Assembly: GCA_017615495.1 (NCBI GenBank)
Contig: JAGAAA010000058.1
Location: forward strand, 1 to 33,555
Source of the DNA: Clostridia bacterium
GTDB taxonomy: Bacteria > Bacillota > Clostridia > Christensenellales > CAG-1252
Length of the DNA: 33,555 bases
Direction: 5' to 3'
Part shown: piece by piece, positions 6,901 through 14,240 of the stretch
Layout of the letters: each line of letters opens with the position of its first letter
Numbering within the stretch: position 1 is the first letter of the stretch
Notes under the pieces: generated by a model
Seen by the model: the letters and a program-made list of their open reading frames with translations, nothing else
Databases searched by the model: none
Told to the model about the DNA's origin: nothing
Made by a program: the position numbers and the translations under genes

Positions 6901-7485
6901 ATGGGAAAATTTAAAACGGCAATCAGGGGCTACGACAAAAAAGAAGTGGACGCCTACCTTCACAAAACGACGGAATACAACGAAAGCAAGTTGCGCGAAC
7001 TCGAAGACCACATCAATCGGCTCAAAGAGGAAAACGACTATCTTTACGCCAAAAACGGCGAATATCACCGCAACGAAGAACGAGTCTCCGGCGCCATTCT
7101 CAAGGCGATGCAGGTCAAAAACGAACTGGAAAGCGAACTCAAAAAGAAGATCCAACTGGAAGAAGACCGCCTTATGATCTTCAAATCCAAATGGATCGCC
7201 TATTTTAAGGGATTGCACAACCCAAACGCCGACCGCGTTTTGGAAGACGTCAACGACTACGTCGAAACCTTTCGACGGGACTTTGTAAAAAAGGCAAACA
7301 GAGAGCTTGATCTGCCAGAAGGAGAACTCTCGCAAGCGGAGCGAAGTTACCTTGCGGAACAGGCGCGTGTAAACGAGGTTAAAACCGACTTTTCGGGTGA
7401 AAAAATGAGTGCCGCTTCCCTCCTGCGCAACGCGCAATCAAAAAGCGGCAAAAATGACGGAAAAATCGAGTTTTTTGACGATTGA
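6901..7485 (+). CDS. DivIVA-domain coiled-coil protein
   Basis: A 194-residue protein that starts with a DivIVA-type N-terminal domain: FKTAIRGYDKKEVDAYLHK (residues 4-22) matches the lipid-binding and dimer signature 'F....RGYd..eVd.fL'. Long heptad-rich coiled coil covers ~25-90, with a second helical part ~105-160. The tail is polar and ends DGKIEFFDD. DivIVA and GpsB proteins mark curved membrane and recruit wall-growth or division factors; which role applies here is unknown. The ATG at 6901 has a modest GAGGT upstream. It lies 79 bp after the desulfurase gene with no terminator or clear promoter between, so it may be read through. Its TGA abuts the opposing pncB stop. Confidence 0.8.
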   Translation: MGKFKTAIRGYDKKEVDAYLHKTTEYNESKLRELEDHINRLKEENDYLYAKNGEYHRNEERVSGAILKAMQVKNELESELKKKIQLEEDRLMIFKSKWIAYFKGLHNPNADRVLEDVNDYVETFRRDFVKKANRELDLPEGELSQAERSYLAEQARVNEVKTDFSGEKMSAASLLRNAQSKSGKNDGKIEFFDD

Positions 7486-8910
7486 TCAACCCTTGTTTTC
7501 GGCAAGCAATTTTTGCTTGGTTTCGTAAAGTTTTTCAGAAAGGTCGACCTTGAAAATTTCGGGAAGAGTGACCCTCTTGTACTGCTCCCAGAAGGACGCC
7601 GAAGAACGCTTGTGATAGGCGGCGATCTCCTTGATCTCGGGGGAGAAATACACCTGTTCGCCACGGTCGAAAACCTTGACCAAAAGTTCTTCTACATAGT
7701 AGTTTTCAATGGTCATTTTCTTCCACGGATTTTCGGGGTCGAAGATCATGTACGGCGAGCCGTCGGGATTGGGCTCGTCGATCAAAAGCATCAAGTCGGC
7801 GATCGCCATCTTGGTCTTTTTGTCGTAGAAGCGGACCACCTTTTTAAGACCGGGATTGGTGACTTTTTCGATGGTGTTGCTGATCTTGATCTTGGGCACG
7901 AGCACCCCGTCCTTTTCAATTGCCGCGAGCTTGTAAACGCCGCCCAGACTCGGGTTGGAAAAACTCGTGATCAGTTTGGTGCCGATACCGTAGGTATCGA
8001 TCTTTGCGTTTTGCGAGTTCAAAGCGATCAAAACGTTTTCGTCTATGTCGCCCGAAGCGCAAATTTTTGCGTTGGGATAACCCGCTTCGTCAAGCATCTT
8101 TCTCGCCTGATTGGAAAGGTACGCCAAGTCACCGCTGTCGATGCGGATACCCACCGGCTCGTGACCTTTGGCGCGAAGCTCGTCAAACACCTTGATCGCG
8201 TTGGGAACGCCGCTCTTTAAGGTGTTGTACGTATCCACCAAAAGCAAGCAATTATCGGGATAAAGCTCGGCGTATTTGCGGAACGCCGTGATCTCGTCTT
8301 CAAAGCTCATCACCCAGCTGTGCGCGTGGGTACCGGAAACCTTGATGTCAAACATCTTGCCCGCAATGACGTTGGAGGTTGCCGCGCAACCGCCGATGAT
8401 CGCCGCCCTCGCGCCGTAAATACCGGCGTCCGGACCTTGCGCGCGACGCAAACCGAACTCCAATACCGCCGCTTTGGTGTTGTTTGCGATCTTGGACGCC
8501 TTGGTTGCGATCAAGGTTTGATGATTGATCAAGGTCAACAACGCGGTCTCTACGAATTGCGCTTGGAAAATGGGCGCTTTGACGATCAAAATGGGCTCGT
8601 ACGGGAAGATGATCGTACCTTCCTTGACCGCGTAAATATCGCCGGTGAACTTGAATTTACGCAGTTCCGAAAGAAACTCTTCGTCAAAGCAATTCAAACC
8701 GCGAAGATACGCTATGTCATCCTCGCTGAAGCTAATGTTTTTGATATAGTCGATCGCTTGTTCCAAGCCCGCCGCAACGGCGTAGGAAAGCTCTTCCCTG
8801 CCTCTGAAAAAGAGGTCGAAAACGGCTTCTTTGTCCTTTTGACCGCACTTCATATAGCCGTACATCATGGTCAGCTCGTAAAAGTCCGTGAGCAACGTCA
8901 GATTTCTCAT
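7486..8910 (-). CDS. pncB: Nicotinate phosphoribosyltransferase
   Basis: A 474-residue NAPRTase that makes nicotinate mononucleotide from nicotinate and PRPP, the salvage entry to NAD. It opens LTLLTDFYELTMMYGY, the typical N-terminal segment. EFGLRRAQGPDA (151-162) and SGTHAHSWVMSF (192-203) form the active site, and a histidine of THAHS (H195/H197) is the candidate phosphorylated residue. VDTYNT and RIDSGDLAYLS contribute PRPP binding. The ATG overlaps the lgt stop (ATGA), with an AAGGAG Shine-Dalgarno inside lgt. Last gene of the leftward proC::rnhA-VTT-lgt-pncB unit. NadD, the next enzyme in the pathway, is encoded elsewhere in this window. Confidence 0.96.
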   Translation of the reverse strand: MRNLTLLTDFYELTMMYGYMKCGQKDKEAVFDLFFRGREELSYAVAAGLEQAIDYIKNISFSEDDIAYLRGLNCFDEEFLSELRKFKFTGDIYAVKEGTIIFPYEPILIVKAPIFQAQFVETALLTLINHQTLIATKASKIANNTKAAVLEFGLRRAQGPDAGIYGARAAIIGGCAATSNVIAGKMFDIKVSGTHAHSWVMSFEDEITAFRKYAELYPDNCLLLVDTYNTLKSGVPNAIKVFDELRAKGHEPVGIRIDSGDLAYLSNQARKMLDEAGYPNAKICASGDIDENVLIALNSQNAKIDTYGIGTKLITSFSNPSLGGVYKLAAIEKDGVLVPKIKISNTIEKVTNPGLKKVVRFYDKKTKMAIADLMLLIDEPNPDGSPYMIFDPENPWKKMTIENYYVEELLVKVFDRGEQVYFSPEIKEIAAYHKRSSASFWEQYKRVTLPEIFKVDLSEKLYETKQKLLAENKG

Positions 8911-9743
8911 TTTATTTCTCCTTTTTCTTCGCTTTTCACTTCCGGCAAAGTGACCTTACCGGTATGTATTTTGTTTACGTAGATCAAAATGGTCAAGATC
9001 ATCGCAAGACCCGCCGCAATGGAACAGCCGAGCACGCCGATGCGGACGCTGCCCACTATGACCGCGTCGGAACGGAAAACCTCCATGATCGCGCGGACCA
9101 CCATATACCAAACGAGATAGGTCATAAAAGTCATCAGGTTCTTTTTGGAGCGGTAAAAAACGCACATCAGGATCGCAAACCCGATGAGGTTCAAAACCAT
9201 CTCGTAAAAGAACGTCGCTTGGAACCATCCGTTTTCCGCGTCAATAAAGACGGCAAACGGAAACTTTTGATAAGCTGGGTTTGTCACCGCCATTCCGTAA
9301 AGTTCCTGATTGGCAAAGTTGCCCCACCTGCCGAGCGCCTGTCCGAGCACCAATCCCGGAGCAATGACGTCCAAAACGGTGGAAACGCGCACTTTGTTGC
9401 GTTTGCAGGCAATAAAGGCGCCAAGCGCGCCGCCGGGAATGGCGCCGAGGATGGTGATGCCGCCTTCCCATATCGCAAAGATCTGACCGATGTCCTTAGC
9501 GCTATGCACGGCAAAATCCGCCGGATGGAACAAAACGTAAGCCAAACGGGCAAACACGATGGCAAAGGGAACCACCCAAAGGAACAGTTCCAACATAAAA
9601 TCCATCGAAAGCCCTCTCTTTTTTGCGTTTAGGCACGCAACGCCGTACCCGATCAAAATGGCGAGGGTAATAAAAATTCCATACCACCGCACGGACAATG
9701 AGCCCACTTCGAATGCGATCGGGTCGATATTTTTAATGCACAT
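8907..9743 (-). CDS. lgt: Prolipoprotein diacylglyceryl transferase
   Basis: A 278-residue multi-pass membrane enzyme that moves a diacylglyceryl group from phosphatidylglycerol to the lipobox cysteine of prolipoproteins. The Lgt signature GRWGNFANQELYG is at 138-150, and the upstream loop WEGGITILGAIPGGALG (92-108) corresponds to the conserved GG..I.GG region. About seven hydrophobic segments are visible. An AAGGAGA Shine-Dalgarno precedes the ATG. The gene overlaps the end of the VTT gene by 11 bp and the start of pncB by 4 bp. The substrate phosphatidylglycerol depends on pgsA, encoded at 16029-16610. Confidence 0.97.
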   Translation of the reverse strand: MCIKNIDPIAFEVGSLSVRWYGIFITLAILIGYGVACLNAKKRGLSMDFMLELFLWVVPFAIVFARLAYVLFHPADFAVHSAKDIGQIFAIWEGGITILGAIPGGALGAFIACKRNKVRVSTVLDVIAPGLVLGQALGRWGNFANQELYGMAVTNPAYQKFPFAVFIDAENGWFQATFFYEMVLNLIGFAILMCVFYRSKKNLMTFMTYLVWYMVVRAIMEVFRSDAVIVGSVRIGVLGCSIAAGLAMILTILIYVNKIHTGKVTLPEVKSEEKGEIK

Positions 9744-10827
9744 TTTTTTCTCCTTGATCAGAAGGTCCGTCCTCGGACGCTTCCGTTACGTTATTTGACA
9801 AAGCCGACGTTTCGGCAAGCGCAGTTGCGCCCTCTTCCGTCTCCGCGGCTTGCTCCGTTTTCTTTTTGTTGGCGCGGCCGAAGGTGAGTTTATCGATGAT
9901 CTTCATAATGAAGTTTTCGATTTTTTCGCTGTACTTTATCGTAAGGATAAACAGCACCACCACCGCCACGATGATCACCGCCCATAACAGCAGCCACCAC
10001 CCGTAAAAGGGGATGGAAACCACGCCTTTTGCGATCAATATCGTCGTCAGCACCCCGATCGTACGGCTAAACACCTGCAAAAGGAAGAAGCCCACGTACG
10101 TGTAATCGGTCATACCGGCGAGAATGCAGAGGAAATCATCCGGGAAAAACGGGAACAAAAACATATAAAACAGCACGATCTTGTCGCGCCCTTTGGTCAT
10201 GTTCTTGTACTTTTTGATCGTTTTCTCCCCCACCAGCCAATTGGCGAAACGCACGCCGAACACTCTGCCGAGAAAAAACGCGAACATTGAGCCCGCAACC
10301 AGCCCGATGACCGTCAGATACAGCGGTTTCCATATCCCATCAAAGAGGATAGCGCCCGCCGTCGTGGTAATGGTGCTGGGGATGGGAATGACGGTAACTT
10401 GCAAAAAGTTTGCCGCCACGAAGATCACTTCCGCCACGCCGCCCGAATTGTTTATGTAATTTACGACGTCGTCCGCCGAATTGATGGAGGACATAAACCC
10501 GCTGCGATGCAGAGCGAAGTAAACCACGAGGAAGATCGCGCCGATGTAAAAGGTGGTGACGGAAAGCTTAAACGCCGTTTCCCACCCTTTAAACAAAGCG
10601 GTAAAAGCAAGAGCCGCAACCCCTACGATGGCGACGAAGACGATGGAAAGCACCATAATGGACAAATACGGGTAAGAAAGTGCAAGGAAAGTTGTGGTGA
10701 CCAGCACCGCAAACACGCAAACGAGAAAGCGTATTACTCTCTTTTTGTTCCAAACAGACTTTTTCTTGCCCGACTCCGGAATGGCGCCCTGCTCTTCCGC
10801 CCGGGTACGTAATTCCTTTTCTTCCAT
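9733..10827 (-). CDS. VTT-domain (TVP38/TMEM64, DedA-like) membrane protein
   Basis: A 364-residue protein with a charged N terminus, two or three hydrophobic helices (~32-105), a VTT domain and two C-terminal helices. Family marks are FLQVTVIPIPSTITTTAGAI, the glycine-rich AFFLGRVFG and FPFFPDDFLCILAGMT. VTT/DedA proteins are implicated in lipid flipping across the membrane (undecaprenyl phosphate or phosphatidylethanolamine in characterised members); the substrate here is unknown. The extra N-terminal helices make it longer than a minimal ~200-residue member. The tail is a polar, Glu-rich extension. The start codon shares one base with the preceding stop (TAATG) and has GGAG upstream. Confidence 0.88.
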   Translation of the reverse strand: MEEKELRTRAEEQGAIPESGKKKSVWNKKRVIRFLVCVFAVLVTTTFLALSYPYLSIMVLSIVFVAIVGVAALAFTALFKGWETAFKLSVTTFYIGAIFLVVYFALHRSGFMSSINSADDVVNYINNSGGVAEVIFVAANFLQVTVIPIPSTITTTAGAILFDGIWKPLYLTVIGLVAGSMFAFFLGRVFGVRFANWLVGEKTIKKYKNMTKGRDKIVLFYMFLFPFFPDDFLCILAGMTDYTYVGFFLLQVFSRTIGVLTTILIAKGVVSIPFYGWWLLLWAVIIVAVVVLFILTIKYSEKIENFIMKIIDKLTFGRANKKKTEQAAETEEGATALAETSALSNNVTEASEDGPSDQGEKNVH

Positions 10828-12059
10828 TATTTCTCCGCGCGACTTTGCGACTCTTTACGAGCGATCTCGTCGCAACGATTGTTCATTTCGTCGTCCGAAT
10901 GACCTTTCACCTTGATAAAGCGAACGTCGTGCGCCGCAAGCAAGTTGACAAGTTTTTTCCACAAATCGACGTTTTTGACGTCCGCCCAACGACGCGCCTG
11001 CCAGTTTTTGAGCCAATCGTTGTTGACGGCGTTGACCACGTAGGCGGAATCGCTGTGTACTTCAATGACGCAACGCGGCTTTTTGATGGATTCCAAACCA
11101 CTGATGACCGCCATCAGTTCCATACGGTTGTTTGTGGTGCTGTCCTCACCGCCGCTGACCACCTTTTCCACATCGCCGAAGGTCAGGATGGCGCAGTATC
11201 CGCCCGGACCGGGGTTGCCGCTGCAAGCGCCGTCCGTATACATCTTTACGGCGGTTTGCGAACCGGGATTGCTCATCTCCACCGAACGCGCGCGACAACG
11301 GTCAACGCCTTCCGCGATGGTCTCCTCCAAGCCCGCCAATCTGTAATATGCCACGGCTTGAATGGTGGTGCCGCCCTTACTGCAAACGGCGTCGATCAAA
11401 TCGTCTATCTTCTTATCGGAATTGCCTATCATGCGAGCGCCGCCGATCAAGGTCGCCAGCGTAAGCTTTTTTGCTTCCTCAAAGTTCAAGCCGCCGTTCA
11501 TTCCGCCTTTGATCATGCCCTGCGCGAACATATACGCATAGGCGGGACCGCTGCCGCTGACCGAGGTCACGGCGTCAAACTTCTTTTCCTCAAGCTCAAT
11601 GATCTCGCCCAAAGCGGAAAATACCGCAAGCGGAAACTCCTTTTCTTCCTCGTCGTAGCCGCAAAAGCAAAGCGCGCTCATACCGCTGCCGATCATACAC
11701 GGGGTGTTGGGCATAACGCGACAGATCTTTTTCGCGCCGAGTTTTTCCTTCAACGTGGCGACGGTAACGCCAGCCATAATGGAGATCACTTTGGGCGCAA
11801 AACCTTGCTTAAGTTCCGCCGCGATATCGGGGAAACTTTGCGGTTTTACGGCAAAAAGCAAGTACTCAACGCTCTTTGACAAAAGCACGTTGTCCTTCGT
11901 TACGGCAACGCCAAGTTCCTTTGCCTGCGCGAGTTTTTCATCCGACAGATCACTGACGATGATCTCCTGCGGCTCCAGGACGCCGTTTGTCAAAATTCCT
12001 TTTGTGATGGCGGAGGACATGTTCCCCGCGCCGACGATGCCAAGTTTGTATTTATCCAT
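10827..12059 (-). CDS. proC: ProC-RNase HI fusion: pyrroline-5-carboxylate reductase / ribonuclease HI
   Basis: A single 410-codon frame encoding two complete enzymes. Residues 1-261 are ProC, the last step of proline synthesis: IVGAGNM (8-14) binds NAD(P)H, and VMPNTPCMIGSGM, SVSGSGPAYAYMF and SKGGTTI are family blocks. Residues 262-410 are RNase HI, which cuts RNA in RNA-DNA hybrids: YTDGACSGNPGPGGY (D276), NNRMEL (E314), HSDSAY (D337), KGHSDDE (H387) and RCDEIAR (D397) keep the full catalytic set. The junction is at M262, just where a free RNase HI would start, with almost no linker. A GGTGGAG touches that ATG with no spacing, so separate initiation looks unlikely. For the main start, an AAGGAG lies 18 nt upstream, unusually far. 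First gene of its operon. Confidence 0.92.
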   Translation of the reverse strand: MDKYKLGIVGAGNMSSAITKGILTNGVLEPQEIIVSDLSDEKLAQAKELGVAVTKDNVLLSKSVEYLLFAVKPQSFPDIAAELKQGFAPKVISIMAGVTVATLKEKLGAKKICRVMPNTPCMIGSGMSALCFCGYDEEEKEFPLAVFSALGEIIELEEKKFDAVTSVSGSGPAYAYMFAQGMIKGGMNGGLNFEEAKKLTLATLIGGARMIGNSDKKIDDLIDAVCSKGGTTIQAVAYYRLAGLEETIAEGVDRCRARSVEMSNPGSQTAVKMYTDGACSGNPGPGGYCAILTFGDVEKVVSGGEDSTTNNRMELMAVISGLESIKKPRCVIEVHSDSAYVVNAVNNDWLKNWQARRWADVKNVDLWKKLVNLLAAHDVRFIKVKGHSDDEMNNRCDEIARKESQSRAEK

Positions 12060-12068
12060 AAAAATCGA

Positions 12069-12097
12069 TTGACTTAGCTCCTTATATATTTTATAAT
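12069..12097 (+). promoter_or_regulatory. tRNA-Trp promoter
   Basis: -35 TTGACT (12069-12074), 17-bp spacer, -10 TATAAT (12092-12097). The tRNA begins 16 nt later, as expected for a start just ahead of the mature 5' end. Almost consensus, as is usual for stable RNA genes. It overlaps the leader of the divergent proC::rnhA gene. Confidence 0.88.
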
Positions 12098-12112
12098 AAC
12101 TATTGTTTTCTT

Positions 12113-12187
12113 AGGGGAGTGGCTCAATGGTAGAGCAGCGGTCTCCAAAACCGCTGGTTGCGTGTTCGAATCGCGTCTCCCCTGCCA
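12113..12187 (+). tRNA. tRNA-Trp (CCA anticodon)
   Basis: A complete cloverleaf of 75 nt including the encoded 3' CCA. Acceptor stem AGGGGAG/CTCCCCT with G as discriminator base. D stem GCTC/GAGC around a short AATGGTA loop. Anticodon stem GCGGT/ACCGC with loop CTCCAAA, giving anticodon CCA, which reads UGG. Variable loop TGGTT. T stem GCGTG/CGCGT (two G-U pairs) with loop TTCGAAT. Strong promoter 16 nt upstream and terminator 4 nt downstream, so it is a single-gene unit. Confidence 0.97.
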
Positions 12188-12243
12188 AGTTGCCTTGCTT
12201 TCGCAAGGCTTCTTTTTTTGCTTTTACGCGATTCTCCACGCAA
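12174..12243 (+). repeat. Direct repeat copy 1: tRNA-Trp 3' end, terminator and flank
   Basis: A 70-bp segment running from the last bases of the T stem through the acceptor, CCA, terminator hairpin and about 24 bp beyond. It is repeated 167 bp downstream at 12341-12410 with only a one-base T-run change and a small indel. Similarity appears to continue weakly for a further ~30 bp. Confidence 0.85.
12192..12219 (+). terminator. tRNA-Trp intrinsic terminator
   Basis: Hairpin GCCTTGC/GCAAGGC (12192-12198, 12203-12209) with loop TTTC, followed by TTC and seven T. It directly follows the tRNA CCA end. Confidence 0.9.
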
Positions 12244-12598
12244 CCTTGTGTCTCCTTACGGATCCACGTTGCATGTGACGTTCGCAAATCGAATGCAAGC
12301 ATTCTTGCTCACTATTCCGTCGCTTCGCTCCTCGCGATCACGTCTCCCCTGCCAAGTTGCCTTGCTTTCGCAAGGCTTCTTTTTTTTGTTATACGCGATT
12401 CTCCACGCAATTCATTGCGTCTTCCTCAAAATCCCGTTATGCGCCAGCATAAGTCACAAAGTTTTTCACTCTGGCGACGACGAAGAAAGGGGTAGAGACG
12501 AGCGCGCTCCGAGCCGCCAAGTAGGCGCGTACTAAGTGTACGTAACTGCTTGGCGACGAGGTCGTTAGCGAAGTATATGCCCTTTTATACGTCGACGC
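12244..12598. other. Gene-free region between tRNA-Trp and rny
   Basis: About 355 bp with no credible protein gene; the open frames crossing it on both strands run through the tRNA and show no protein-like composition. It holds a small hairpin GAATGC/GCATTC near 12292-12305, the second copy of the tRNA 3' end with terminator (12341-12410), and near rny a structured repeat (12515-12608). The sequence at 12411-12514 shows nothing I recognise. Confidence 0.7.
12341..12410 (+). repeat. Direct repeat copy 2: orphan tRNA-Trp 3' end plus terminator
   Basis: Second copy of the 12174-12243 segment, without any tRNA body in front. It contains the acceptor 3' strand with CCA and a second intact terminator hairpin GCCTTGC/GCAAGGC (12359-12376) with eight T (12380-12387). 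The sequence immediately before it does not fold as a tRNA. It resembles either a partial tandem duplication or an attachment-site-like scar at a tRNA 3' end; no integrase is nearby. Confidence 0.8.
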
Positions 12599-12608
12599 CT
12601 ACTTGGCG
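12515..12608. repeat. Structured repeat copy A, after rny
   Basis: The core at 12523-12549 reads AGGCGCGTACT, 4 nt, GTACGTAACTGC, and matches copy B at 23261-23287 in 24 of 27 bases. The inner stem is CGTAC/GTACG. The outer stem is CGCCAAGTAG (12515-12524) with CTGCTTGGCG (12546-12555). A 13-bp perfect inverted repeat (12515-12527 and 12596-12608) surrounds it, and its right arm includes the rny stop codon. Further shared blocks are TTAG at 12565 and ATGC...CCTT...ATACG ending at 12591. There is no T-tract, so it is not an ordinary terminator. Confidence 0.75.
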
Positions 12609-14188
12609 TATTCTACGCTGCGAAGCTCGCGTATAACGCTGACTTTGATTTGACCGGGATACTCAAGCTCGTTTTCAAGCGTCTTGGCGATCTCCTTAGC
12701 GATGAAGTAGGTCTTGCTGTCGTCCACCTTTTCGGGCTTGACCATAACTCTGATCTCACGGCCTGCCTGGATGGCGAAGGACTGTTCAACGCCCTCAAAG
12801 GAATTGGCGATCTTTTCAATGTTTTCAAGCCTCTTGACGTAGTTTTCAAGCGACTCTCTGCGTGCGCCGGGACGCGCGCCGCTGATGGCGTCCGCCGCTT
12901 GCACGATGACCGCTTCCACCGTCTTGGCTTCCACGTCGCCGTGGTGCGCCGCAATGGCGTGGATGACCGCTTCGCTTTCTTTGAACTTCTTGGCGAGCTC
13001 CACACCGATGGCAACGTGCGTACCCTCTACTTCGTGGTCTACCGCCTTACCGATATCGTGAAGCAAGCCCGCGCGCTTTGCGATCTTGACGTCCGCGCCG
13101 ATCTCCGCCGCAAGGATGCCCGCAAGGTGCGAAACCTCAATGGAATGCTTCAACACGTTTTGACCGTAACTCGTTCTGAACTTCAAACGACCGAGGATCT
13201 TAACAAGTTCGGGATGTAAGCCGTAAACCGCAACTTCGAAGGCGGCTTCTTCGCCGGCGTCCTTCATCTGGTTGTCGATCTCGTTTTTGACCTTCTCCAC
13301 GGTCTCTTCGATACGGGCGGGATGGATCCTGCCGTCGCTCATAAGCTTTTCAAGCGCTACGCGACCGATCTCCCTTCTGACCGGATCGAACGCGGAGATG
13401 GTGACCACGTCCGGGGTGTCGTCGATAATGACGTCAACGCCGGTGGCGTTTTCAAAGGCGCGGATGTTACGACCCACACGTCCGATGATCCTGCCCTTCA
13501 TTTCATCGTTGGGAAGGGGTACCACGGAAACCGCGATCTCACTTGCGTGATCGGTGGCGCATCTTTGCACCGCCATCGTAACGAGCTCACGCGCTTTTGC
13601 CTCGGCGTTTTCCTTGGCTTCCGCCTCGATCTCCTTTGCCATTTGCACGGCGTCGCGCTTGGCGTCGTCGAGCATGTTTTCAAGGAGCTCGTTTTTGGCT
13701 TCGTCGCGCGACATACCGGAAACCTTTTCAAGTTCCACAAGCATTTTGTTGTGCGATTCCGCAACTTCGTTTTCTTTGCGGACGATGTCCTGCTCCCTGA
13801 CGTTCAAAGCCGCTTGGGCGTTTTCCACGTCGGTCAAGCGCCTATCAAGGGTGTCTTCTTTTCTGGTAAGAGCTTCTTCTCTTGCCGCGACGCGTTGCTC
13901 GAGTTTTTGCACCTCGGCGCGTCTTTCGCGCACTTCCCTATCCACCTCCGTGCGAAGTCTGTGTTGTTCTTCCTTCGCCTCGATCAAGGCTTCTTTGCGC
14001 ATTGACTTAGCTTCTTGTCTGCTGTCCTCCAATATTCTTGCCGCTTCCGCTTGAGCGTTGCCTAATTTCTTGTCGATCACGAATTTGTATACGACGATGC
14101 CGACCGCCGCGCCGATGATCAGCGCGACCACACCGGAAATTACGCCAACAACTGCGGAAGAAACACTCAATAAATTGCCAAATATCAT
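12599..14188 (-). CDS. rny: Ribonuclease Y
   Basis: A 529-residue membrane-tethered endoribonuclease that starts mRNA decay in Bacillota. N-terminal transmembrane helix (~10-35), long charged coiled coil (~45-210), KH domain with GRIIGRVGRNIR (232-243), and HD domain with H348, H354 and the H377-D378 pair in LLHDIGKAVDHE. It ends VEYAK, the usual RNase Y C terminus. The ATG has a strong AGGAGG 8 nt upstream. It follows recA by 52 bp, a spacer that includes a small hairpin CGGGA/TCCCG. The stop codon sits inside an inverted repeat (12596-12608). Last gene of the M16-ftsK-rimO-pgsA-cinA-recA-rny run. Confidence 0.98.
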   Translation of the reverse strand: MIFGNLLSVSSAVVGVISGVVALIIGAAVGIVVYKFVIDKKLGNAQAEAARILEDSRQEAKSMRKEALIEAKEEQHRLRTEVDREVRERRAEVQKLEQRVAAREEALTRKEDTLDRRLTDVENAQAALNVREQDIVRKENEVAESHNKMLVELEKVSGMSRDEAKNELLENMLDDAKRDAVQMAKEIEAEAKENAEAKARELVTMAVQRCATDHASEIAVSVVPLPNDEMKGRIIGRVGRNIRAFENATGVDVIIDDTPDVVTISAFDPVRREIGRVALEKLMSDGRIHPARIEETVEKVKNEIDNQMKDAGEEAAFEVAVYGLHPELVKILGRLKFRTSYGQNVLKHSIEVSHLAGILAAEIGADVKIAKRAGLLHDIGKAVDHEVEGTHVAIGVELAKKFKESEAVIHAIAAHHGDVEAKTVEAVIVQAADAISGARPGARRESLENYVKRLENIEKIANSFEGVEQSFAIQAGREIRVMVKPEKVDDSKTYFIAKEIAKTLENELEYPGQIKVSVIRELRSVEYAK

Positions 14189-14240
14189 GTGTTGTTTCCT
14201 CCTAAAATATATTTGTAACGGGATCTATCCCGCTGTTACC

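Noticed and set aside
12244..12340. A degenerate second tRNA before the orphan tRNA 3' end
   Set aside because: No D arm, anticodon stem or T loop can be folded in this spacer; only the 3' end and terminator are duplicated.
12127..12535. Two plus-strand open frames running through tRNA-Trp and the following repeats
   Set aside because: They cross the tRNA and both terminators; the translations are low-complexity Ser/Phe/Leu repeats that simply reflect the duplicated DNA.
14189..14240. A terminator between recA and rny
   Set aside because: The small hairpin CGGGA/TCCCG is only 5-6 bp and is not followed by a T-tract, so recA and rny are more likely co-transcribed.
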